Below are positions 21,110-29,936 of a stretch of DNA of 64,000 nt, in pieces. The stretch covers positions 15,932,501-15,996,500 of the forward strand of contig NW_026947500.1 of NCBI RefSeq assembly GCF_034190915.1. Direction: 5' to 3'. The notes under the pieces were generated by a model that made no database searches, was not told the origin of the DNA, and saw only the letters and a program-made list of their open reading frames with translations. The DNA comes from Cavia porcellus (taxonomy: Eukaryota; Chordata; Mammalia; Rodentia; Caviidae). A program made the position numbers and the translations under genes. How positions within the stretch are numbered: position 1 is the stretch's first letter; the number at the start of each line of letters is the position of its first letter.

Positions 21110-22550
21110 TGTGGGCTGTCCTCATAATTCTGTTATGGTTATAGCAAAATTGTCTTCCACCCCAAGGATGGGGTCATCTCTCATGCTCAGGTTCACTCTC
21201 CTCCTGACTGGAACAGGCTGTGGGAGCCACAGACGTCGGCGGCCACTACTGGTGTATCACCCAGTCAGGACCACTGTCACAATCTTGCTCTTCCGTAGCT
21301 ACTGTCACAATCTTGCTCTTCCGTAGCTACCATAGTTGTGCAAGGACACCTCTAGGGGACTGCATTTACAATTACACTGTGTATGGGGTCTGTGACCTGG
21401 GGGACAGCTCTGAGTCCCTGTTTTGCCTTTCATGAGCCTGACACCAGCAGCTTGAGCTTTGTGTGGGGGGTAAGAGTGGGGTGCTCCTGAGTCAGACTGG
21501 AGGTTACAGCTAAAGGGATGAGTTGAGCCGTCCTTCAACACTAGGTTTGTCAAGCACCTCTGTGCGGACTTTCTCCAGAAGGGCTGTGGCGGGGAGGTGA
21601 CTGCCCTACTTCCTAGGACTTCTACTGTACCTCCTGGGCCTCTGCTATATGAGGTACCAATAGAAGGCAGGGCCCCTCTGAAAGGGGAGTCCCCCGGATT
21701 GTACCTGAAGAGCCTGAATTCAGTAATACTGAACATTACTGATCTGGAGAATCCCTGCTGGGAGACAGGTAGAATGTCTGGTGCCCAAATCTATAGCTGG
21801 GGACAAGGCCTGTGACCAGCATCATGATTAGGAGGTGTATTGTTATCCCTGTTTCTTCCAGCTCCATTCCTTCCATGAGGAACACAACCAACCTCTCCTC
21901 CAGATCCCACCAGTAATGCAAGTCTCTTAGTGGGTGTAGCAGGAGGAAGAGCCTACCCACCTGATGTTAGGTACGTGAAGGACCCTTACAGGAGATGAGG
22001 GGCTTGGGAAGTCGAAGAATGGGATCCTACTGCTAATGAAGCAGTAGCACTAGAAAACGTGCCAGGAAGGGAGCAACCCATAGGACCCTGGAGATTAACA
22101 TCATCGGAAGCAATGACTTACCTGACAGGCAAAGGACTTTGCTAGCCCAGTGGACCAACTAATTTGTCTAGGACAAAAGTTTTAAAATGAGATCAATGGA
22201 GAGACTGAGTGGAGGAGATAGAACACAGGTGACCCCTCCACCCCGCTCGGCTGAGTTCTCTGACCTAAATCACAGTTGGAATGACTCCACAGGTCCTAGC
22301 CATTGGGCAGCCCCAAAGGCGTTATGTTGGGTATATGGGAACAGAGCTTACACCCACCTCCCAGCGGACAGGAAGCTGCATTTTAGAGACAAATAAGCCA
22401 TGCTTCTTCCTCCTACCCCTTCAAGGAAGGAGATGTACTGCCAGCCAGAAGCAGAGCACGCAGACCTTGACCGTAGGTGAAACCCCCATAGGGAATCGGA
22501 AGGATGACCAGTTGCCACAGGAAGCGATAATCCTTACTATAGGCTAGCCC
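21110..22550 (+). pseudogene. ERV1 env remnant: surface and start of transmembrane subunit
   Basis: Scattered frames carry env landmarks in order. A leader-like MLRFTLLLTGTGC begins near 21180. A C.YNYTVYGVCDLGD block sits at 21364-21402. NITDLENPCW sits at 21731-21758. YGNRAYTHLPAD (about 22331-22366) and KPCFFLLPLQG (22395-22427) follow, then QTLTVGE (22461-22481) where the transmembrane subunit would begin. This resembles ERV3/ERV-V-type envelopes by pattern memory. The rest of the transmembrane subunit is missing. Many shifts and stops, including a 28-base tandem duplication at 21273-21328, disable it. Envelope proteins mediate receptor binding and fusion; nothing here could. Confidence 0.65.
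21273..21328. repeat. Perfect 28-base tandem duplication
   Basis: ACTGTCACAATCTTGCTCTT plus CCGTAGCT occurs twice back to back with no mismatch, inside the env remnant. At 28 bases it also shifts the frame. Confidence 0.95.
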
Positions 22551-22745
22551 CAATCTTCATGGTAAGAGGTTCAGTGCTCATGCAGTTTCATTGGTTATAC
22601 TTTCTAGTACAGCCATGTAAGTCTCAGAGGTTCTAGCAGAGAGTTTTCTGTTTCCCCCTACCCCAGCTGGTCTGCTTCTGTAACCTCCTTTATTGCCGCC
22701 TAAAGGTTTAAAAAAAGAAAGTAAAACCATGCTGGGGTGGAGAGG

Positions 22746-22769
22746 TTAGGGTTAGGGTTAGGGTTAGGG
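22746..22769 (+). repeat. Interstitial telomeric repeat (TTAGGG)4
   Basis: Four exact TTAGGG units within an otherwise unique, G-rich context (GGAGAGG before, GAGGGAGATGGG after). Confidence 0.95.
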
Positions 22770-23344
22770 AGGGAGATGGGAGTTTCTTGCAGAGTTGCTG
22801 GCAATAAAGCAACTTTCCCCTACTCTGCGTTAGAGTGCTTTGTTTAAGAATCCCACTGTTTTCAGGCTACATCTTGAGAACCCACACATCTATGCCTGAT
22901 AAATCCCTTTATGTCTCTTACTGACTTGTTCTTTTCCTCTACAGGATTCAGTGAACTTGCAACCTATTTTGTGGGTATGGAGGGTTAGGTTCTTTTTTCA
23001 GCTTTGCAAACCTCCTTGAACCCTGTCTACTGACAATTCCCACTGTTTTTAAAAATTAATTAATTAGTTTGCGCAGACATCTCACTAAGTCACTGAAATT
23101 CCTCATGCTGGTTTTGGACTCATGACCCTGCTGTCTGCACCTACTTAAGACAGGAGAACAGGGCATGGCAAAACTGGCTGGGGACATGGGTGTGACCTGT
23201 TAATTTCAAGATTCCAGAACACACATGCAGAACAGTTCCCAAAGCCCTGCATGTAGACTTCTTGTAAGAACTTGATCACATTTCGATCAGATGGCCTGGT
23301 CCCTTTATCAGCCTGAGGAGTGGGTGACACAAAAAGGACAGTTT
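22770..23344. other. Unassigned, partly LTR-like
   Basis: Contains AATAAAGCAACTTTCC near 22803 and a segment (22947-23033) resembling 29712-29786, both with TTTCAGCTTTG and GACCTC-like blocks. Probably shared repeat DNA, perhaps an LTR U5. No gene. Confidence 0.35.
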
Positions 23345-23492
23345 TGCCAGGGTTGGTGGTGCACGCCTGTGATCCCAGCACTGGAGAGGCTGAGGCAGGA
23401 GGATTATTGCAAGTTTGAGATCAGCCTGGGCTACAAAGTGAGCTCAGGTCCAGTCTGAACTCCATAGGGAGACCCTATCTCAAAAAGAGAGA
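23345..23492 (+). mobile_element. 7SL-derived B1-like SINE
   Basis: GGTTGGTGGTGCACGCCTGT, GAGATCAGCCTGGGCTACAA, GACCCTATCTCAAAAAGAG. Flanking AAAAAGGACAGTTTT (from 23332) and AAAAAGGGACAGTTC (from 23500) form its target duplication. Confidence 0.92.
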
Positions 23493-23717
23493 TTTTTTTA
23501 AAAAGGGACAGTTCACCCCCACCCAGAGGACATGGTGAGTCCCCCTCCCACCAGAGGACTTCAGTGGGTTGGCAAGAACCTTGGTGAATCTTCCCTCAAC
23601 TCAGAGGACCTCAGTGGGCAAAAGTGTGGGTTGGTGAGTGTGCAGGTGAGGCCTACCCCACCTGCTGGTACAGGGGAAAGGAGACAAGAAAGAAAGGAAC
23701 AGATTATCTGTGTATAT

Positions 23718-23743
23718 GCATGCATCTGTGTGTGCGTGTGTGT

Positions 23744-23796
<53 letters not shown>
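23718..23796. repeat. (TG)n-(CG)n-(TG)n microsatellite
   Basis: Alternating purine-pyrimidine tract with a GCGCGCGCGCGCGCG core (about 23747-23761) inside TG repeats. Frames reading Val-Cys or His-Thr here are artefacts. Confidence 0.97.
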
Positions 23797-23798
<2 letters not shown>

Positions 23799-23799
23799 C

Positions 23800-24933
23800 A
23801 AGATAGAGAACTACTCTACTAATCTCTGTTCATCCAAAAGAAAAGATTGTGTTGGTTTTTATAACTAAATCTTGTGATCTGAACAATTACATTGAAGAAA
23901 ACATATTAACTAGCATTAATTTCCTGTTATTTCATTTTGAAATTCTGTATCAATTTTATCCTTTTGTTTTTAAAAAAAAGAATAGAATTCCTAGTGCATT
24001 TTTAAAGAGAGCTCATGAAGAAACACTCAGAGACAGGCTTGCATTGGGGAAAGGCTGGGTTATTTCCATTTAGGTACTGACAGGTTGTGGTATCAACAGC
24101 TGGTCTGGAGGAGGGGCTGGATTAATAATAAGGTTGGAGGACCAAGGTTTATAATCCCAAGGATTCTGGGTGGAATGGGTGGTGTCATTTCCGAGGATAG
24201 TCAGTGCGGGTGTGGACACTGCTGGACAATGTGGCTCCTGGAAGATTGTAGATCAAGTCCTAAATTTCTTTATGGATATCAGTTCTGTTTGCAGAGGGCA
24301 ATAAGGCTCTTTTTTGGGGATTCCTGTTCTTGGCAGAGGGGAGCATGTTTATTGGGAAGATCTTTCTTAGGTCTGACCTGACAGTCTTCATGTTATAATT
24401 TTATCTAAAAAACTTCAAGCAAAAATTAGTGTATAGTTAGAATGCCAGTGTTTTAGGTGCTTAGCAACAAATTAAAGAATGGACAAAACATTGACTCCAT
24501 TAGAATTTAGGTTAAAATTTGTTGACCTTTTGCTCAGTAACTTCCTCCTTGATGAGACACAACCCCTGATACCATGGCTCTAAGGAGGAAAGGTCCATTT
24601 TGGCTTACCTTGCAGAAGTTTTGTCCAGAGTCTGGGGCCTCCAACGCAGGGTGGCAGGGCAGAGGAGACATGTATGGTGACACAGTGGTGGGCATCACAG
24701 AGACACCAAGGCTGGAGACCCGTGACCACCTCTCCCACCACGCTCCACGCCCAGCACCACATTTAGCTCTGCAGTCGTTGGCAAGCAAATGCATTGGTGA
24801 GCATCACACCCCAAGATCCAACCACCCGCAGAGCCCCACCTATGAGTCCACGAGGTCTGGGGGGCATATCTGGATATAAGCATTATATAATAGAATAGAA
24901 GCACTGTTCATAATTTCAGAACTAGAAAAGGAA
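23800..24933. other. No recognisable gene; unassigned
   Basis: 24.53-24.87 kb is moderately GC-rich with overlapping spurious frames on both strands. Nothing identifiable. Confidence 0.45.
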
Positions 24934-25038
24934 AAAACAGAATAAGCAGGGCAAATCCATTGGATTATTGCAAGTTTGAGATCAGCCTGGGCTACAAAGT
25001 GAGATTTGTAAAACAGAATAAGCAGGGCAATCCATTGG
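24934..25038 (+). repeat. 42-base SINE fragment between 29-30-base direct repeats
   Basis: 24934-24963 (AAAACAGAATAAGCAGGGCA then AATCCATTGG) recurs at 25010-25038 with one A missing. Between them, 24962-25003 is identical over 42 bases to 23401-23442, an internal piece of the B1-like SINE 1.5 kb upstream. It lacks both SINE ends and a poly-A tail, so it is not a normal SINE insertion. Confidence 0.9.
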
Positions 25039-25319
25039 AAAGGGGGGAAAAGATTTTTAAAATGCAGTAAGCAGAAAGTGTAATGTAAGATCTATAAATG
25101 AATTTCAGTGCATAAGCAATACACAGAAATAGTATCACTTATTGAAAGCAATGAGGGTATCATATGAAACTTGTGGTCATACTGTGAAGACCAATACGAA
25201 CAAATAAAACAAGACTCGAGCAAGGGCAGGCAGGAAGGAAGGAGATTCACTATCTGACATAACATGACTGCTCGGTGGAGAATCCAATAGACAGATTACT
25301 CAAACCGATATGAGCTATA

Positions 25320-25502
25320 AAATGTAAAATTAATTTGCTGAGTAAATTGAATCTCTACATTGGCCCAAGTGTTTAGAAATACAGTATTTAAAAGGACAGC
25401 CACATAAAATACAAATACATAATTAGGAATAAATTTAACAGAATAAGAGCAAGATATTCAAAGACAAAATAGAACTTTTTGGAAAGATATTCTATTTCAA
25501 AG
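25320..25502 (+). mobile_element. L1 ORF2 fragment
   Basis: ACATAATTAGGAATAAATTT, AAGATATTCAAAGACAAAAT and GGAAAGATATTCTATTTC follow the order of an old L1 ORF2 segment in the fingers/palm-to-thumb region of reverse transcriptase. It is cut by the LTR at 25503. Later L1 pieces at 27190 and 27990 are in the same orientation and progressively more 3', so this may be one element of about 3 kb with insertions. Confidence 0.5.
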
Positions 25503-26100
25503 TGTTATCCTGGGTAATGGGTCCCAGGACAGGTTTCTAGGTTCTAGCCTGCCACAAACAAAGAACCGGACTCGGGACGCGACAGTAAGGAAAAAGCAGC
25601 CAAGTTTAATGAAATTTAATGGGGGAAAGCGCGCCCAGGGTAAGTGGGCTTGTGCCCGCAGCAAGGACCACCGGCAGGGGTGCCGAGCACGTGACTGGTG
25701 TAAGAATTCAAAATATCGCGGCGCCAGGCCTAGGCGCCCCCATTGGTTCGTTCAGAGGATGATTGACAACGTGATCGACAGGGCGCTGAGTCACCGCAGT
25801 GTGTCTACTGCTCATGTCCTTTCCCATACTTGGCTCTGCTGCGCTTGGAGGGGTGAGATGCAGTCCTTAAGCTTGAGCTGCAAGGAACCCCGAGTGCAGA
25901 GCGGGCACGGTAGGTGCAGGTCTAGCAGCCCTGTGTCCAGTGCGGAGTTTTGGAAATTTCAAGGGGGGATCTTAGTTGTTCTTCGCTCTCCCTTTAGGTA
26001 ATGGGCCTTAGGGCAAAGGTCGGGAGGATGGTCTTGGGGCATTGCCCAGGTTCAGGTGAGTGGGGGCAGGGATTCCCCTAATTGTACTATGTATATTAAA
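25503..26100 (-). mobile_element. ERV family-B LTR, CpG-rich
   Basis: On the minus strand the element ends in a U5-like stretch: CATTAAACTTGGCTGC (polyadenylation signal) followed by TGTCGCGTCCCGAGTCCGG, then ...CCAGGATAACA at 25503. Many CpGs remain in 25.6-25.8 kb, so it may be relatively young. The right border (about 26100) is set by shared sequence with the copy ending near 15465. No internal ERV sequence adjoins it, so it is probably a solo LTR. Confidence 0.55.
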
Positions 26101-26494
26101 ATTATATCCATGTTAAATATATCAGTATATACTACATTTACTTAATGATCTGGACCTTCTATTAAATTGATGTTTATACCCCTAAATTATGAATTACTAC
26201 ATTTATAGTTAAATTATATAGATTACATGTGATTATTCTGTGTATTCTATATTAAATTAAAAAGCAAGAGAGAAAGATATAAATAAAATTTAAGCATATG
26301 TTAATGTGGGGAGAGAAACACTTTGTACCATAGAGATATTATTTCTCCCCTACAGTAATCCATAGATTTTTTTTTGGACTTGCCATTAAAATATTTAAAA
26401 GGTTCTTTGAAGATATGACCAACAGATTCTCAAACCTCTGGGTAAGTGTGAATATCCTAGACAGACTGAAGACACTTGGGGAAGAAACCTCCAG
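26101..26494. other. AT-rich non-coding DNA, perhaps L1
   Basis: No landmarks strong enough to call; lies between two LTRs inside a region flanked by L1 sequence. Confidence 0.4.
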
Positions 26495-26958
26495 TGTTGG
26501 GGTCTGTGCCTAGATCCCCAATTCCCCAAGCAGGCTCACAGTGAAGGCCCAAAGGAATGAAATAAGCGGCATGGTCTTTAGGGCTGCAGGAGCAGTGAAA
26601 TCCTTGGCAGAGCTTGTAATTCTGCTAGCCGGCCGGCCCACTGACCCTGGACAGCCTGTATTTAATCAGAACAAGCAAGGAGCAGAGTGGACAGTGGAGG
26701 AAACCTGAGCAGGTTTTCTTGGGGATGTTTGTGTGTGTGTGTGTGTGTCTGTGTGTGACTGTGTGTGTCTGTGTGTCTATGTCAGGAACCCCTCAGAGCA
26801 ACAGACAATGCTGACTAAGGAAAACTATCCAGAAAGTCTCCAGGTGGCCTCTCCTGGGGCCTGTATGGTCCCCTGAGGTGTCTCCTCATTCTCAGTTCAG
26901 TCATACCTGGGCCTCATCACAGCCCTGCAGGTGTATTCAGCTTCAGCGCTCTCCAGCA
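26495..26958 (-). mobile_element. ERV2-like family-C LTR with internal TG microsatellite
   Basis: The reverse complement matches 28770-29190 along nearly the whole length: GAACTGAGAATGAGGAGACA, CCACCTGGAGACTTTCTGGA, TGTTGCTCTGAGGGGT and CTCCTTGCTTGTT. A (TG)n tract at about 26728-26785 interrupts it. Minus-strand ends are TGCTGGAG...CCCCAACA. CTCCAG at 26489-26494 recurs at 26951-26956, which would be a 6-base duplication only if the element were 8 bases shorter than its homologue, so this is ambiguous. Confidence 0.7.
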
Positions 26959-27189
26959 CCTGGGAAGTCCAAAGGCAGAGGACCCGACCGAGTGTGCTGA
27001 GAAGGGGTTAGGGTACTGGGGTGGAACGGAGTCTCAGAAAGGGTATCAGAAGCCTGAGGAGTAACGGGCATATTAAGTCCCCATTGATAAAGAGATTGTG
27101 TATCAGTCAATTGGAGGTTGAGAGGTAATCTAATAAACAGTGCAAGGCCAAGTGATTATCTTGGGAAAATCAATTCAGAGTGACTTTAA

Positions 27190-27345
27190 GACTTACAGGT
27201 AAGATGTCAAACTTTTGGAAATTTGAAAGGTCAATGGTATCATAAATAAGATACAAAAAGCACAAATTTTAAAGGATAAGGTTGATAAATTTCATTCAAT
27301 TATGTAACAAACTTCCGCTCATCAGAGCAAAAACAAAAATCATGC
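27190..27345 (+). mobile_element. L1 ORF2 fragment
   Basis: GATAAATTTCATTCAATTAT followed by GTAACAAACTTCCGCTCATC corresponds to the ORF2 3' segment usually reading GACTACATTAAAATT...CTTCTGTTCATCA. It is interrupted by the SINE at 27346. Confidence 0.55.
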
Positions 27346-27490
27346 ACACTGCCGGCAGTGTGCTAGCACACACCTGTAACATAAGCATTTGGGAAGCTGA
27401 GGCAGGAGAGCTGCCATGAATTTGAGGCTGGCCTGAACTACATAATAAGACCCAGCTGAACCACAAAATGAGACCCTGTCTCAATAATTC
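27346..27490 (+). mobile_element. 7SL-derived B1-like SINE (diverged)
   Basis: GTGCTAGCACACACCTGTAA, GGGAAGCTGAGGCAGGAGAG, GACCCTGTCTCAATAATTCA. Confidence 0.85.
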
Positions 27491-27549
27491 AATCAACGAC
27501 CACAAGAATACCCATGTGCCCACCATAGAATCCCAGTGTTCAATGCATG

Positions 27550-27662
27550 CCAACAGTCTCAGCACTCAGGAGGCAGGAGGACAGGAAAGTGGAGCTCAGC
27601 CTGGGATCCATAGTGTATTCAATGCCAGCCTAGACTACTGAAAGATCTAGTCTCAACCAAGC
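27550..27662 (+). mobile_element. 7SL-derived SINE, partial and diverged
   Basis: TCTCAGCACTCAGGAGGCAG, GGAGCTCAGCCTGGGATCCA, GATCTAGTCTCAA: recognisable but truncated at the left. Confidence 0.6.
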
Positions 27663-27989
27663 CGAAACAAAACAAAATCATGATACAGTATTCAGTTTAT
27701 AAAAGCTGGCAGAGTACATGTGTCAGTTCCCAAAACACATTGAAGGCTTTTATTAAAGCATTAGGAAAAGCACCATTACTCAGTAGTAATGGACAGAAGT
27801 GTGTGGCAGTTCACATGCAGGGAGACACTAAGCAGAGGACCTGTTTCACTATTAACTAGGAGAACAGAACTTTAAACCCCAACTTCCAGCCTGACAGTGC
27901 TGCTGAGGAAGCCAGGCAGGAGGCATCTCATTCCACAGCCGGTGAAAAGGTATGCGGTGAGGTAAGACAGGTGGCCATTACATGGTAAG

Positions 27990-28340
27990 TTTGAACATGT
28001 ATGTGTCTTACAATTCTTAAAAGATATACCATGTGTAAATCCTGGAGAGATTCTTGCACATGTTCCCCAGCAGATATGCATAAGAATAATGCTGTTCACT
28101 GTGGCCCTCAAACAGAATGTCCAAGTGGCTATCACCAGGGGAACAGATAAAGAAATCTTCCAAAGACTGGGCACATGGGTGCCACACATCCACACCCGCA
28201 TCACACACACGTTCAGTGCTGTGCGGTGATGCGAATGGCGGGTTATGACTATAAACACTGAAACGGGTGCATTTCAGAAGTGCAATTTTGAGCAAAGCAT
28301 ACACATAGTAAAGGTACAGATGCAGGAACTCTAAAAGCTA
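27990..28340 (+). mobile_element. L1 ORF2/3' UTR fragment
   Basis: Reads as an old L1 3' segment: GAGAGATTCTTGCACATGTT, TAAGAATAATGCTGTTCACT, GAACAGATAAAGAAATC, then a degenerate CACACGTTCAGTGCTGTGCG block. Very diverged. Confidence 0.5.
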
Positions 28341-28769
28341 AAATCACATAACACCTTGTCCAGTGATAGATATATGAGACAAACAATGGAAAAACAGGTT
28401 CAGATGAGGCTCAAACAGAAGGTAGAGCAGGAGTACCAGAAAGCCTCCCAGGAATTTTCAAAGACATTGATATTATTTTAATTTCCCAAGCTGTGCTGTG
28501 TACTGAATTGTATTTCTCCAAATTTATATGCTGAGCCATAGCTCTCGATGGGATTTTATCTGGAAATATGAGTGATCTTCCATTTAGGATAGGATGATGC
28601 TCTGATTAACCCCTTAGAAGTTCAAGATCTCGTGTGGAAAGTGTTGGAGACACCCACCCTGCTGTAGATTGAGACTAACCTTCATGAGCCTGAGTGTACC
28701 TGGATTATCTCCATCACGGGATAGTATGTAACACAAAGCTTGTTTTATGGTAAGGTTCTGATTATCCGC

Positions 28770-29190
28770 TGTTGGACATTGCTGAGGCTGAGTACCCATG
28801 CAGGGCTGTGGCATGGCCCAGGCATGGCTGAACTGAGAATGAGGAGACACCTCAGGGGGCAAGACAGGCCCCAGCTGAGACCACCTGGAGACTTTCTGGA
28901 TAGTTTTCCTTAATTAGCATCATCTGTTGCTCTGAGGGGTCCCTGAACCCCGCCCAAGATCCTGGTCAGCTTTCCTGCTTTTTCCACTCAACTCCTTGCT
29001 TGTTATGATTAAATATGGGCTGCCCAGGGACAGTCAGTCTCAGCTATCAGAATTACAAACTCTGAGGATTACAAACCAGAGGGTTTCAGCCCTCCTGGAG
29101 CCCCAAAGATCATGCCACTTGTCTCATTCTTTTGGGCCTTTGCTGTGCACTCGTTTGGGGGGATTGGGGATCTCTGGACAGACCCTAACA
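28770..29190 (+). mobile_element. ERV2-like family-C solo LTR with target duplication
   Basis: 421 bases from TGTTGGACATTG to GACAGACCCTAACA, giving TG...CA. The flanks ATCCGC (28764-28769) and ATCCAC (29191-29196) form a 6-base target duplication with one CpG-type change. Six bases is usual for ERV2/ERVK integration. A TATA-like GATTAAATATGG lies near 29008. No internal retroviral sequence adjoins it. The inverted relative is at 26495-26958. Confidence 0.75.
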
Positions 29191-29833
29191 ATCCACCAAC
29201 ACAAAGGTGGGCGTTTTGTAGACAGGATAGTGAGGAAGGATGGCAGACATATAAACTAGGCAAAAGGAAATTGAGATTTTTAAATTGGACTTAATTATGG
29301 CAGTGAGAAAAAAACTACTTAAGCCTTTATTCCCCTTCCAGGAAACTTGTACAAAATTAAATTCATTCACAAAATTTAAAAATTCCCAAAGGCTTTAAAG
29401 ACACAATTAACCTGTACAGCGTACTCTGGACCTATTCTTTTCCCCTTGTGAATTAATTGTTCTTCCTCCACCTTCAAAAGAGTAGCAATGTTGGTGGGCA
29501 GCAATCCCAACTTCAAACCCCAGTAGATGGCCTGCAGTGACCAGGCAATAGACAGCGACCTGACAGGATGACTTCCGGGGACCCTTCTTGAAGACACCGC
29601 AGGACCCCTTGCACATGCCCAGCGCTCTATTCTTGAGTGCATTCTGAACTTTGCCTGATCAGCCCTTCTCAGCGTTTCACTGACACTGTCCCTAAAATTG
29701 TTTTCCTATGACAGGGTGAATTTGCAGAAGGGTGTGGTGGGTTCTTTATTTCAGCTTTGGGGACCTCTCAGACTCAGCCTGTTAACAGTATTATGCAGAA
29801 ACACAAAATACAATTTATAAAATCACTAGTGGA
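29191..29833. other. Unassigned, perhaps repeat-derived
   Basis: A minus-strand frame of 88 codons (29376-29642) is unrecognised. On the minus strand an AATAAAGG lies near 29330. 29712-29786 resembles 22947-23033. Confidence 0.4.
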
Positions 29834-29936
29834 GCATGGTGGCATAGGCTTATAATCCCAGCACTCTGGGAGGCTGAGGCAGAAGGATCGCAAGTTTGAG
29901 CCCAGCATGAGTGATTTACTGAGACTCTCAAAAAAG
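29834..29936 (+). mobile_element. 7SL-derived B1-like SINE
   Basis: GCATGGTGGCATAGGCTTAT, AATCCCAGCACTCTGGGAGG, GCAAGTTTGAGCCCAGCATG; shortened 3' half. Confidence 0.85.

Noticed and set aside
22746..22769. Chromosome end or telomere
   Set aside because: Only four TTAGGG units with unique sequence continuing on both sides.
23532..23822. 96-codon frame with a Val-Cys run and its His-Thr counterpart
   Set aside because: Translation of the TG/CG microsatellite.
26485..26958. CTCCAG as a 6-base target duplication of the left family-C LTR
   Set aside because: The right CTCCAG lies inside the sequence homologous to the start of the other copy, so accepting it would remove the TG end; kept as ambiguous only.
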